Shown here: positions 25,286 through 37,734 of the stretch, piece after piece
Layout: every line of letters begins with the position of its first letter
Position numbering within the stretch: the first letter of the stretch is position 1
Assembly: GCA_944989445.1 (NCBI GenBank)
Contig: CALYLW010001101.1
Location: forward strand, 131,227 to 195,226
Length of the DNA stretch: 64,000 nucleotides
Direction: 5' to 3'
Source: Ampullaceana balthica
Lineage: Eukaryota; Mollusca; Gastropoda; Lymnaeidae
Program-made: the position numbers and the translations under genes
The notes under the pieces: model-generated
The model's input: the letters and a program-made list of their open reading frames with translations, nothing else
Told to the model about the DNA's origin: nothing
Databases searched by the model: none

Positions 25286-28200
25286 AAATTGAAAAAAATG
25301 ACAAAGAGTGTCAGTTTAACATAAATCACAAATTTGATGTTATAAATTACCGGAAGTTTAATTTTAATTTAAGCCATGTTACTGGAATAAGTTCCAAAGA
25401 AAAATAAGTTAATTCTTCCAGTTGTTTCTCGACTATTTTTATTTGTTAAAACAGATAATGTTTTAATTTAAAAAAAAATTTTTTGGTTTCACATTTTGTG
25501 TCTTCCGGCCTTATAAATAAAAGTTTGCCTTCCACTTAAGACAAGTATATTAAAAAAAATAATAATAATTTTTTAGAACAAGATTCAGAATAATTAAAAA
25601 TAAATTCTAATTAAAAAAAAATATTATAAATTCTTTATAAAAAAATATCAATTTGTTATTGACGCTTTTTGAGAAAAGTAAATTATGATACCAGTTCTTA
25701 ATGAAGAATTTTGACCCCCCCCCCAACCCCCTTTTTTTTCCCTCATCCTCGGGCCTGGTAATTTTTTAAATGATGCACGTTCTGTCATGCAGTATTCTTT
25801 TAATTATTTTAAGTTACATTTTAGCCAGGAGTGATTTCAATAACGCTGGCATGCAATACAAATATTTGATTTAAGCTTAGTTCCAGCTCTTGTATTAAAA
25901 AGTACCTTTTTTTTAAAACCTTACTGTAATTCTGTTTGCATTACCAAATTAAAATGGGCAGGACAGAGCAGGGAGTGAATTTTATACCCCCCCCCCACAC
26001 ACACACTTTTTTCAGATGAGATTGCAAGTGACCACTTATTTTCCCCCTCTTCCAACCACCACATCACAGCATTTTAGTTTCAGGGGCCCATGTATATATT
26101 CGCTAGTAGTATTTCAGACATTTTACCTCATGCATTTCTTATGAAATGATCTATAAGGTAACCGTTAATCTCACAGTTTTGAAATTGTTGATTAGTTTAA
26201 ATGACGAGCGAACTACTCAATTATTAAATTTTTAAAAATCATATTGCGCGCTCATTAAATAATTCACTTAACTCATCAATTAATCAAATCCCAAATTAAT
26301 TTGCAAACAGCACTCCCAAAACGTTACGTCACTTCCAAATCATTAAATTCCAGAACTATCGACTCAATCATCGTTACACAAGTGAATTCCACCGCCTCAC
26401 TCCCAGCGCCCAATGCTAAAACCCCAAGCTTGTATAATCACAGTTATTTCCTAGTTATAAAACCAGTCATTTGGACAGTAGCCGCATCCCCTCATTTGTC
26501 AAGCCGGCGCTGTCGCGTCGAATCTTGGGAACAAATTTTGACGCACTACCGACGTGTGAGCGGAAAGAAAAAAAACCCCATGTGCGTTGGTTGATCGCGC
26601 CCCTTGTCAACACTCTCCGTAACAAGCGTCTGAGCAGGGAAGAAGGAAACGACTTATCTTGACCACTAGTTCTTTGACGGATTTTTTTTTACAAAAGAAA
26701 TACTTTTTAAAATTTAATGCGCATCATTTCATAGGATGCTTTTGATTATTACCTCTGAAAACAACGAAAGTTTCTTCACTTTAAAGAGGACTAAAGGTAA
26801 ACTTCTGGTCTCAACTCGTGGCGTTATTAGATGGTAAGGAAAATCATTTTCATTTTGATAGCATGTCTAAGTATATCAAGGTTTAAACTTTGATTAAAGT
26901 TCTCAGTCGCAATATACTTAGTCACCAAGTAAGTGTGTTCATTGAGTTCAATCACTTCATTTATGCATGGCTATTTGCACTGTGGCTAATTGATTAACGA
27001 TAACTCTTGTGCAAATATTGTGTGTATGTCAAAGTAAAGCTTTTATCAGATTTACGTTTATGTGCAACCATGCGGGACGGATAAATTATGGTAAAATGTT
27101 GAAAACTGGCCATGAGAAAATACGATGTAGTAAGTAAGACTTCATTATTAATTTTCCAATGTGGCATGATAGCTTTGTCTATTTTGGTTAAATCTAATGT
27201 GAGTGGTTATTTGTAAGATTCATTGAAAAAACTTAAAAACTAGAATTAGTTTCAACAAAAAAACAGGAATGAATACATTTTTTTTTACTAAACTTAATCA
27301 TAACAATCTAAACATTTCAATACCCATGATCAAAAAAACTATCTTTAAAATATAATTTTGTAAATATGTGGATTGACAGTTTACGTAACTGTTAATTTAA
27401 ATAATAAATAAAATAGTTACGGTATAGCTGAGACCGAGGTACCAACACAAGCTGGAGATAAGTTTTTTAACTACTAACTTTCGTGACAACATATTTGACA
27501 ACACATTCGAACATTTCCAAATTTACACGTTTTACATATTTTAACATGTTTTAAATATCTTAGCGTTTGTTAAGTATCTTAGCATGTGTTAAAATATCTT
27601 AGCATGGGCCAAGCAATGCCCACTCTAAGGTTAGTTGGTCCATGTGCACAGTAAAAAGCTCGTGTGCAAATTTGGACAGCATTAATTTTTGTGTTAAATG
27701 TTTTGCAAAATCAGCTTCACGGTAATTCTAAACTACTGCGCGGCGTCATCCAGATATTTGCGCGGCCACGCAGCTGAAAGGGAATTCGGTGCTAAATATC
27801 TTTGCATGCGCTAAATATCTTAGCATCTGTTGGCTTGTCGTGACAGAGTTCCCTAATTTCTTCTGAAGACTCTTAATTTGAAACACAGAACTTTTAATGA
27901 AATTATTTAATTTATTTAAAAGGAAGTGAAAGAGAAATATCATTCTTTTTAAAATTAAAAACAAAACCTTGAATTTCATGCATGAACATGTTCCTTATTA
28001 CTTATTACTGTAAATTTTTTTTTATGAACATACAAAATCGTTACTCATTTAATTGTGGTTCTGTCCTCAGAGATTTGACCAGTCAACATTGCAACGGGAT
28101 CCGATTACAAGACATATCTCAAGTCGCCATCCAGAAAATTTCGATATTGATTTTGACGAGACGGCAGGTTTAAGCAATCCTAAAATGTCGGTGGACGAAA

Positions 28201-28578
28201 TGGCATTAGCTCTTCTCCGCTAATAACATGTCGGCTTACGGTCTCTTGAACCGTACCTAACACGCATTTGTCCATTCGGTAGGAATGTGATAGGATGGCA
28301 GTTTAAATGTAAACTAAACCTGCGTTTAATTTAATGATTAAATGTTAATCGTTTTTTTTACCTGCCTGAACATAGCTATTTATTTTGTGCTCGTCAATGT
28401 GAAAGAACTCAAAACGAAGCAGTGCTTAAAAGAGCATTGTGTAAGCAGATTGAATCATTTTGATTAGTTATTTCAGTCAGTTTAACGTCCAAGGCTTGCA
28501 ACAGAGAGTTCTCTTAAATTTGAAGCCGTTATTGCGCATTCATTAACGAAAGACAGGTCGAAAAAATATTTTTATAAA
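25286..28578. other. intergenic, upstream of the GPCR gene, no gene recognised
   Basis: Contains C homopolymers, a short array of TGTTAAATATCTTAGCATG-like units at about 27540-27610 and again near 27800, and unrecognised short ORFs (26301-26662, 27746-27979). The GPCR promoter and any untranslated exon should lie here, but I cannot place them. Confidence 0.5.
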
Positions 28579-30549
28579 ATGAATTATTCACTTACAATCC
28601 AAGAAAACATAACGGAAAACATAACGAATGTGAATGTCAACAAGGATATCGACTTTGACTCGCCTGCAGAACCAATCTTCAGACTTGTTTATCTCATTCT
28701 GGTGTCTTTAGGCACTGTCGCTGGGAATCTATTGGTGCTTGTGGCCGTGTTGAGATTCAAGTCACTGCGTCGGGCGACGAACGTGATGCTTGGGTCACTG
28801 GCTCTCGCTGACCTCCTGGTCGGCACGGTGACCGTACCGCTGTACATCCTGTGGACACTCAACCCGGGTGTGTTTGACCGGTCCACTTTCATGTGTGGCC
28901 TCGTGCTGCTCAGCTGTCTTCTGGTGGTCACCGCCTCCCAGATAAGCTTACTAATCCTCTCTGTGGAACAATTCTTTGCGGTGTGTCGCCCGTTCCAGCA
29001 CCGGGACTTCCTTATACGTCACACGTGGCTTCACGCGGCTGCCGTGATAGGGACATGGACCGTCAGTCTGTTAACCACGTCGCTGTCGTTCTTCGCTTTC
29101 AACACCAGTGCGGAGACGTGCAGCTATTACGGCGCGTTTGACAAGAACTTTCTCTTCATCGCTTCCATTGCTGGAGTTATCATGCCGTTCTTTCTCATTA
29201 TATTTCTTAATGTAAAAGTGTTGTGTGTCGTCAAAGACCACGATAAGAGGCGCAAGTCTTTCTGCAACGAGAGATTCTCCAATAGCAACAGTTCCCGGTT
29301 AGCATCCAGTGGATCCTACAAAAGCTCTAGGTCTGAATGTATATCAGAGTCGTTCAAAGAAGACGTCCCATCAGTTTCAGATCGGCATATCAAAGCTACC
29401 CCATACGCTGAAAATGTAAAATATACTTTTCGTCAAGAGAGAGCTTTCAAGAAGGAAGACTATAACTTTGGTAGGTCAGAGCCCGATGTCCATAACAGAT
29501 CACGCTGGGATTCTTGTATACAAGACTTACTCAGGCCTTTATTTCAGACATGCTGCATGAGTGAGACAGCAAACGTTTCAATTGAAAAGGACAATAAAAA
29601 GGACTCGACGTCTGATCGAGAATTTTCCGAGGAGGACGTTTTTGTCATTGAATCGAGAAGAGATACGTGCGAACAAGTTTTACAGTTTTCGAAGTTAGAA
29701 GTGGACCCTAATGGCCCAGAGCACGTGGGAAGACTAGCTACCAAGTCGTTCGAGGCATCAGACATACAATGGGATCAATTAACTCGTCGGCTCAGTGACG
29801 CACCTACACCCAACTCCCCGATTGCACATGGTATCACCAAAAGAAGTCAAGCCACGGATTCACCTTACGGCAACCCTATTTTCAAAAGAAGAGAATCTGA
29901 TCATGTGATCGGAAGAACAGCACCAATGAAAATATATTCCACAGATGAACGTCCAGATAAAACCGACACGGGCAGTGAAGACTCGCGTCAAAAGGGAATT
30001 CTGACAAAGCCCACGACACGTGATTTACGAAGCGTGTTTGCAATCACGAGTATCAGTTTCGACGAAGAGCGCATGCGTCGGCCCCGGCGCAATCCTTTCA
30101 GGAAAGCATACAGCCTATCGACGAGCGACAGAAGACGAAAGAGAAGTCCAAGTGTAATCACTACCGCGGTTTCCAAGCGGCCATCGGTCGGGGATTCGTC
30201 CCCATTTAACTTATTTCTCCGTAAACGGGAACCAAGTCTCGGACGTGACGTCATCTCCGTCGCCGGGAAAGCAAGTGGGCGTGTCGCCAACATGGTGGCG
30301 TTGGTGTGCGCGTCCTTCATCTTGGCCTGGTGCCCGTTCTTCGTCGTCATCTTCATCAACACTTTCTGTGACGGTTGCAACTTGACCTACTTTCTGAATG
30401 CCGTCATCATGGTGGCCTTCACCAAGTCGGGTACCAACCCCGTGGTGTACGCCCTCTGTCATGTAGCATTTCGTCGAGCCTACAGTCGAGTGCTGTCGTC
30501 TCTGTGCCTGCTCCGAAAAGCCAAACACAACTGCCATCAACGAGGTTAA
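28579..30549 (+). CDS. intronless class A (rhodopsin-like) GPCR, muscarinic-like TM6-TM7, orphan
   Basis: 656 residues in one open frame; ATG at 28579 follows an A-rich leader and gives an N-terminus with several N-glycosylation sites (NYS, NIT). TM1 holds N50 (GN motif), TM2 LALAD with D78, TM3 starts after C106, ECL2 has the partner C181, TM5 has P203, TM6 AWCP (W584, P586), and TM7 NPVVY (620-624) followed by a helix-8-like AFRRAYSRVL. ICL3 is very long (about 220-565) and rich in Ser, Arg and Lys. The stretch INTFCDGC...NPVVYALC closely recalls muscarinic receptors. However, position 3.32 is Cys (C113), not the amine-binding Asp, 7.43 is Phe, and the DRY motif reads E130-Q131-F132. So it is a plasma-membrane receptor of unknown ligand, possibly with altered G-protein coupling. 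No introns interrupt it, which could reflect an old retrocopy. Confidence 0.95.
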   Translation: MNYSLTIQENITENITNVNVNKDIDFDSPAEPIFRLVYLILVSLGTVAGNLLVLVAVLRFKSLRRATNVMLGSLALADLLVGTVTVPLYILWTLNPGVFDRSTFMCGLVLLSCLLVVTASQISLLILSVEQFFAVCRPFQHRDFLIRHTWLHAAAVIGTWTVSLLTTSLSFFAFNTSAETCSYYGAFDKNFLFIASIAGVIMPFFLIIFLNVKVLCVVKDHDKRRKSFCNERFSNSNSSRLASSGSYKSSRSECISESFKEDVPSVSDRHIKATPYAENVKYTFRQERAFKKEDYNFGRSEPDVHNRSRWDSCIQDLLRPLFQTCCMSETANVSIEKDNKKDSTSDREFSEEDVFVIESRRDTCEQVLQFSKLEVDPNGPEHVGRLATKSFEASDIQWDQLTRRLSDAPTPNSPIAHGITKRSQATDSPYGNPIFKRRESDHVIGRTAPMKIYSTDERPDKTDTGSEDSRQKGILTKPTTRDLRSVFAITSISFDEERMRRPRRNPFRKAYSLSTSDRRRKRSPSVITTAVSKRPSVGDSSPFNLFLRKREPSLGRDVISVAGKASGRVANMVALVCASFILAWCPFFVVIFINTFCDGCNLTYFLNAVIMVAFTKSGTNPVVYALCHVAFRRAYSRVLSSLCLLRKAKHNCHQRG

Positions 30550-30772
30550 GTGATTCAACGAGAGACGTCGCGGTAGAAATGCTGTTAGCGACCCAAAGCG
30601 TTAAAAATGTTATCTGTTAACAGAATGACCTTAAGAATCAAATAGATGATTTTATCACATGTCTCAAAATTGAAAAGCATTGAATCGTTTAAATATTTTG
30701 TTGTAAAATGATCTCACGAAAAACAATTAAAAAAAAAGAAAACATTTGTTTTAAGTCATTTTCCCCTCTTAT

Positions 30773-30778
30773 AATAAA
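30773..30778 (+). promoter_or_regulatory. candidate poly(A) signal of the GPCR gene
   Basis: First AATAAA downstream of the GPCR stop, about 225 bases into the expected 3' UTR, followed within 30 bases by T-rich sequence. Confidence 0.55.
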
Positions 30779-33700
30779 GGTCATGTTTCTTTCTTATTCT
30801 TTATAACTTTTTAAATTTAGCATAGACTTGTTAAATTTAAACGGCTTTAGTTCTACAAAGCGACAGAATAATGAATTTACAGTCAAGCATTTTTCATAAG
30901 CGAGTATTTAATTATGATTTTAATGCACCCCGGCAGGCAAGTGATGGTGAAAATGATTAACTCGTGCCATCGCCATCAGCCTTTTTGTATGCGCGAAGTA
31001 TTATTGATCAAACTCAAAGAACCCGTTCAAACCCGTTTAACTTCTCTCCTTCATTCATGCGTTTTAAACATGAAGGTGATAACGATAAGTTTTTGACCTT
31101 GTAAAAAGAAAATGTAATCAATTATTCATTAACAAAATTATTTTGAGCGTCTTAAAAATAAAAAATTAATATAGAAGGTTGTTCAAGGCCACAGTTACGG
31201 GGAGTTTAAAGAATGCAATAAGAAAACATACTAGACCAAGTGTGGCCATACCTGTAGTAACTGAAGGACATTTTCAAATATTAAAAAAAAATGTTGAGTG
31301 CCTGAATGAAGCACTGTGGGTCACTAAACGTGGCTTAGAAATCTTCCAGTAATCCTTGTAACATATCTTTCATAAATTGGACGCAAGCCGTAATGTAAAC
31401 TCAAAAGAGGTACATGCGGCTCGTGAGCCGCTGTTTGGTCACCGTTGTACTAGACTGTACTTTCTGCTTAATCCTGGTTGACGTCAGTTTTCGCCAAAAT
31501 ATCTAACATATTTAACAATGTGTGTTATTTATAACATTCAAAACTTAAAATGTGAATTAAGTGAAAATGAAGATAGTATTTACAAAGTAAAATTTAATAT
31601 TTTAAATAATAGTATTGAGTTCAATTTAACCTTATTTTTGTGCATTTGTTTGTGTTTTTAATCTTTAGACATTTTTAAATGGCTATGTCACTGTTCAGTC
31701 ATGCATTGTAATTCATATAACTTTATTTATACTCTTTAATTTTTTTTCCTGTAACGTTTGCTCAATGTGTTTTGTATTTTCTTTAACCAATGTTCTAATC
31801 TTTTAATTAACATATTTTGCCATTAATGCAATCTCACATAATTAGATATTCAAGCCCATTGCTAAATGTGTATTGAATCATGATAACCAATTATTTATAT
31901 GAATTCCTTTTTATGTCAAAAAGCGTTATATAATGTTAAGTTATGACGATTGATATTTAATCTTATTGTCCACCGAAGATGTCTTGCAGTCTCTTCAAGA
32001 CCGCAGCCCATCAGTTTAAGATATGTATAATATAATTTTCTTCTGCTACCACTTTATTCATTCAACATGATATTTTTTGCAGGCCTGGATGCGAGTGAGG
32101 CCTGTAGCTCAGACAATATTAAAAGTAATGCCCAGTAGATACTGGGGTTATCCTGCTAGTGACCAAGACTTACAGAAGTAATCTGAAACCCTTTAGAATA
32201 TTTGTTATTTTACAATTATAAAATTCATTCATAACTGCCATTAGTAAGCACAGCAAAGTCACCGTTATTGAAACAAGACCTCATGAATTATTCATAATGT
32301 CAAACTCAGATGAGTTAATGCTGTGAATAAGATGTTTGAATATTTTTAAGACACACATACATTGTACTTTTTATTTTGATTAAATATTCAGAAAAATAAT
32401 CCACCAAGTTTTAAGCTTTCCAGTTGTTGGTATTGCGCGTATAATTGGCAGACAACCCCTGCATAACAGTACTTTCAGATTTACTTCTTCTGGAATGAAT
32501 TGCTCCCCTTCAGACGAATTTTTAATTATGGACCTTATTTAAAGAGCGTGTTGACATCAAAAAACGATTTACAAAGAGATTTTTAAATGCGATTTCCCTC
32601 TTTTCAAAAGCTCTTGCTTCCATGCGTGTTAAGATCTCATTATTCAAAGTACCTCTTTTTTTAAATTTGACATAAATAATGCTTAAAATAAAGCAACAAA
32701 ACACGTGCGACAATTCTCTTGTACAGCCATCCTCATGTTTTCAATATGTCTAGTCTTTTGTTGGATTTATTTAGAGATACATTTAATTTAATATAAGAAA
32801 AATGATTTTTAGAGTGGAAAAAACAACGATTAATTTAAAATCTAATTCAGCTGGGGATTTGACTTAAAAAGTGGTAGCTGAATGCTTGGTCCGAGCCACA
32901 TCATGTTTAGTTTAATCAATTTGAAAGATATAATTTTATTTTGATTTATGTGTTCAAATTTCTGAAAGCTAATACTTGCTAATTACTTTTATTGAAGTAT
33001 TTTTTTTTAAAATCCTATGTATCCCCACAAACACGAATACTATATTTATAATGATGGATTACAAGGTATGGATATTTAAATATAGGTAAATCTTTTCATG
33101 AATATAAACAGAACAAAACACACATATATATTTTGTCACTATTGTTAAGTATTACTATGATCTTATTTTCACGAAATATAAGTGTTTCATAAACATGTGT
33201 ACCTATGGGATCATTATGCGTACGTATGTAATCACTATGTGAAGGAGGTGTTACTATGTGGACAATTGTAATCACAGTGTGTATGTATTACCTCAACCCT
33301 CATTTTCTGTGTGTGTCGTGGAAGTTCTTTTCACTATCAGACATTGGTTATTTGAAATCGCCTTAAGAAAGACCTGGATGGTAATGTTGAAAGGCAGGTT
33401 GTTATGTTGACTTGCTTAAAGTATAATCTACGATCTACTTTTGAGGTACCATGTGTTCATTTCACCATTTTAAACTACATCCAAACAATAGTGTTAATGC
33501 CAGTATGTGCGGACTAGTCTTTTTCCTAGCCTTTTTGCGAACGAAAAGAGCTTTCAATTTATATAGAGGAAAAATGGCAGCCCAGATCAAGCAATCAGAT
33601 CAATTCATTGACAACAAAGTTCTGACATGGCTTTTTTTTGTCAAGCTCATCATATCTATGGATTATATATACATCAACTTGTCTAAAGATTTTTAAAACT

Positions 33701-34494
33701 ATCATCAAGCAGGTTGTGGCTAAAAATTTTATTATAAGAAATTACATCATGCCTGACCTAGAAACAAGGTATTTTGTAATTGATCTGCATTTGACCCCCT
33801 TGTACCTGAGACAAAAATTGGACATTTTAAAATGGTGATTTTCCATTTACAAGCCAACAATTGCCTATAAATAATGTTGGAAATTTTGGCTTTTTATTTC
33901 AGAAAAAAATATCTTTGTAAATTTAAATAAAAGGAAGCGTTTTAAGATTCACCAAATCAGCTTGTCTTTGAGATTACTTGTCAATTAATCAGTGATTAAA
34001 CTTCATCTTTGTTGTTTTTATTTTAAATTAATACATAAATATGTATATATATATTTTTCATTTTTTTTACATATTAAAAGTACATAAACATTTCGCTGTG
34101 TGGTTTTATTTACTTGATGGTTTAAATGTGTACGGCTTAAATGTTTTAAATAAACGCTAACAATTTTAGCGATTGTAATAACATGAAATATGTCTTGCAA
34201 TATGAAAGACATTTGAAAATATAAAATCTTTACCATCGTTATTTATCACCAAAAGTAACAGTAATCTGATTCCTGTTGCATAAAATCAATTGCGCGACGC
34301 GAGGTTTTGTAGATTGATAGTGAGGCACTTACAAATCTATATTTTATTTTCAAATTTTTGTGAATATACAGCTTCTATTTGTTGTTAGCGGAAACAATTT
34401 GAAATTTTATGGTTTTTTTTTAGTAATATACTTTAACCTCTACACTGTCCACAAAAATATATCATGTATTTGTCTAAAGTAAAGGACGGGTATA
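30779..34494. other. intergenic, mostly featureless; one hAT-like end
   Basis: AT-rich. At 31410-31450 GCGGCTCGTGAGCCGC followed by GGTCACCGTTGT resembles the palindromic end of hAT elements, but no partner end was found. Short ORFs (32522-32713, 33451-33838, 34018-34236) have no motifs. Confidence 0.5.
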
Positions 34495-34502
34495 GTTAAT
34501 TA

Positions 34503-34665
34503 CAGAAGCGTAACTGGGTTTTCAACGCCCTTAGCTAATTCATTTTTGGCGCCCTTGAGAAATAGGAAAAGTACTAAACTATACAGAATAAATTGATTAT
34601 TTAAATTGATTAGGCCTCGGCGCCCTTGGCAACTGCCCCGATGCCAAGTCATTGTTACGCCTCTG
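34503..34665. mobile_element. hAT-like MITE, copy 2, with perfect 8-bp target duplication
   Basis: Begins CAGAAGCGTAACTGGG and ends GTTACGCCTCTG. GTTAATTA flanks it on both sides (34495-34502 and 34666-34673). It is similar over its whole length to 14813-14974 in the same orientation. Ends and duplication length fit hAT. No coding capacity. Confidence 0.9.
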
Positions 34666-34673
34666 GTTAATTA

Positions 34674-35727
34674 ACTCTCTACACGTCGTGTATAAAACGA
34701 CGATTAAAAGTTAACGAAGATTTGCAGTTTGTTTAATCTCGAACAATTTATTTCCCCAACACACTCGCCATCACTTCAATACCATCACACCACCCTTCAA
34801 TGAAGGCCTAATGTTATGGTAAACAAAGTTGTAGATTAGTTGTTATATTTTCTTATTTCCCAATTACTTACCACCCCAACTCCCTGTCAACCACCATACC
34901 ACACTCTGTTGTATCAAATCACTAAGAATGTTGAATTGACCGCTTGCGTCTTCTCGGCCATCCATACAAAAGTGTTATTAGAAAGAATAATAATATAGCT
35001 ACAATAATAATAATGGTAATATTAGAGAATCGAAAGGTAGAAGACATTTCAAATAAGGTCTAAATAAAAAAAGTGAATATATAAATAGAGAGGAGGAGTT
35101 TATTCTTAAAGTTTTTGAACCTTAAAAGTACAATGCGTTTTTTTTTATGTCTGAAATGCAATGAATGCAAACCGAACTTTCTTTTATTCATTCAACGATC
35201 GGGGCTATTTCACAAGGTGTACATAAAAAAGATCGTGACGTTTCTGTCAGTGGCTGAATGAAATCTCCTGAACAAGATATTACATCAATGTCATGTTGGT
35301 AGGATCGGCTGGTGTCCTGCTTCTGTTGTTGAGCAGAGGTGTGAAATGTTTATTTGTGGAAATGGCAACATAAAAGAGTACATTAATTGATACCCCCAGT
35401 TTTTGATAGTGAGTGAATCTCGAATTTCTGATTCAATTTATTTTGAATAACCATATTACAGATAACAGATTCTCCTTTCAATTAATGAAGCCAATCGCGA
35501 TCTTTTTTTCATTCAAATCATACAAATACTACAGACGTATCTTAGATAATGAATATACACTGTCAACTTTTTCATTAATTAATTTTCTAAGCTGAGGCGT
35601 CACTGGAGGGGGGGTGGGGTGGACCGCAAGGCGTGAAACCAAAATGTAAGAATTCTGTATGCTCCCGTTATTTGTTACTGGCAGACTCGGAGGAAGTTTA
35701 TGGGGTAAGTCGTGAGAGGTGACACCA
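34674..35727. other. intergenic, no gene recognised
   Basis: No coding or repeat signal that I can name, apart from low-complexity AT sequence. Confidence 0.5.
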
Positions 35728-35919
35728 TGAACTATTGGTGACACCATGAACTATTGGTTACACCATGAGCTATTGGTGACACCATGAGCTATTGGTGACA
35801 CCATGAGCTATTGGTGACACCGTCAGCTATTTGTGACACCATGAACTATTGGTAACACCATGAGCTATTGGTGACACCATGAGCTATTGGTTACACCATG
35901 AGCTATTGGTGACACCATC
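35728..35919. repeat. 19-bp minisatellite, about 10 copies
   Basis: Unit GGTGACACCATGAGCTATT, with variants GGTTACACC and ATGAACTATT, repeats head to tail without spacers. It abuts the SINE-like copy that follows. Confidence 0.92.
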
Positions 35920-35924
35920 TTATC

Positions 35925-36165
35925 TTCTTATCTTATCTATACAGACGCTCCTTCTATGCAGAAGATAGTTGCGTCCACAGACCATGACAGATGATCTGTT
36001 GGCAGGTGAAGCAGCGTTCACAGGCCACGGCTTTGTGGGTTCCACGCATTACCCAGCCGCCTAACACTGTACCCATTCGGAGCGGGGTGACTCAGGGACG
36101 CCCTAGGCCCCGGGAACAAACCCTTGCCTTCACACGGATTCGAACCCGTGACCTTCGATACGCTA
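35925..36165 (-). mobile_element. tRNA-derived SINE-like element, family 1, fullest copy
   Basis: Read on the minus strand it starts with CACGGGTTCGAATCCGTG, which contains a perfect tRNA B box (GGTTCGAATCC). It continues GGGCGTCCCTGAGTCACCC, GGCTGGGTAATGCGTGG, GGCCTGTGAACGCTG and GTCATGGTCTGTGGACGC, and ends in GAAGGAGCGTCTGTATAG plus a GATAAGATAAG tail. The B box identifies a tRNA-derived head. The A box side is not clear. Relatives are at 12261, 13820 and 15610. Confidence 0.82.
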
Positions 36166-37734
36166 TGGTGACACCAACCATCGTGAAGCCTCTTGCTCTT
36201 AGTTGATTTTTCAAGCTAGCCGAAATCATTTCGGTTGGTTATATTTTTTCAAACCTATTACCGTTTTAAAGAAAGCAACAAACAAACAAACAAACAAAAA
36301 TTGTACAGGCTCATAAAATGAGTAATTTGCCATTAAAAAGTGTATGTGCAGTTTACACTTAGATGTTGAAGAGCTGTAATGCTTTTAGCATACGACCTTA
36401 TGTTGCTTTTATATTTCGACTACTACTAAACTATCGATTTTAATACCATACATTTTTCGGTAAACGATTCAGTCATAACTGTTGTATTTGTAGCATATTT
36501 TATTGCAGTCTTGAAAATAATTGCAAGATTAAAATTCTTTCTTGTTGGTATTAGTAATATATTAGTGTTCCACTTATTCGTTTCAATTAACAAAGAAATT
36601 AACATTGAATCAAACATTCACAATTAAATTTATGCAATACGTATTGGAACCCCCCCCCCATATATATAAATAACGTCTCCTTTTGACCGATAGTCTGATT
36701 GTGAAATCACAAAATTACATGCCACAAGCTCCTTATAATGCGATAGTTTGAGACTCATCAATGACCGTGACTAGTCTATTGAATGGCTGGCGATTGAGCA
36801 ATGCGGACAATAGTGGATCTAATTCAAGCTGACAAGGGAGGCCTGGTGTTGATGTATCATTGTGACAGGTTTATTTCAGTAGCTCGTTAAACCAAGAAAA
36901 CACGTCTGTTAAGATGAATCCTAAAGTAAAGGATCTATCTGACTACATATGAAGGTAGTTAATTTTTTGAATGCGTGTAAATGTATTATTCAATAATTAA
37001 GTTAACCAGATTAAATTTTTGGGATTTGTACTGTCTTTTGTGGTGTATTTGTGTGTGCGCGCGTGTGTGTATTTTTAAAATTATCTTAAAATAATATTAC
37101 ATTTTTTTAAAAATCGCCTATCTTTACTATATTGATTCATTTGTTCGACAGCCCATGTTATCAAGTTAAATATTCTTTGTCATTCAAACATAAGTAAACA
37201 CAGCTGTTTAATGTTCTCAATATTTTAAAGAGACGTTTGCACTATGTTAGTATGTTAATTCATACGCATACACAATTTATTTAGTGATTATTTAGTGACT
37301 TATTTGTATTAAAATCATTAAAACCGTAAACGCAATGATGTACAACAAGCTTTAGACGCAGATTACATTACTAGAATGGGTGTCAAATTCTTACACAAGA
37401 ATCCCCTTGTCTTTACACAGCCAGCACAGACGCCTTGCATTTTTAATTCTTCGAATTTGGACATTGCACAACAACAGTGACGTTTTCAAAGGTCGTCGCC
37501 ATGGGTGTAGGACAGTGGAATGTAATAACGGGTGGAAGTGAAGGGAAAAAATGCTTATTCAAAAGGCGTGTGTTAGAGTTTGGGAAAGACGTGTAGGTTT
37601 AAGTTTGAAAAGGAAGCAGTTTGTGAAAATGTATGGGGAGGGAAGATGATAAAGAGAGATGCACGTGGATGCAATGTGGGATACAAATAAGTGGGCGAAG
37701 TGTATTGTGAAAGTGCGGTCTGAAATTGTGGGGT
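36166..37734. other. intergenic, no gene recognised
   Basis: AT-rich, with an (AAAC)n run near 36280 and a short GT/GC run near 37050. Nothing coding was recognised. Confidence 0.5.

Noticed and set aside
28689..30620. Several ORFs of 70-130 codons overlapping the GPCR in other frames
   Set aside because: Shadows of the GPCR coding sequence.
35728..35919. Regular direct repeats resembling a CRISPR array
   Set aside because: Units are contiguous with no unique spacers, and the DNA is eukaryotic. The same applies to the 51-bp and 39-bp arrays.
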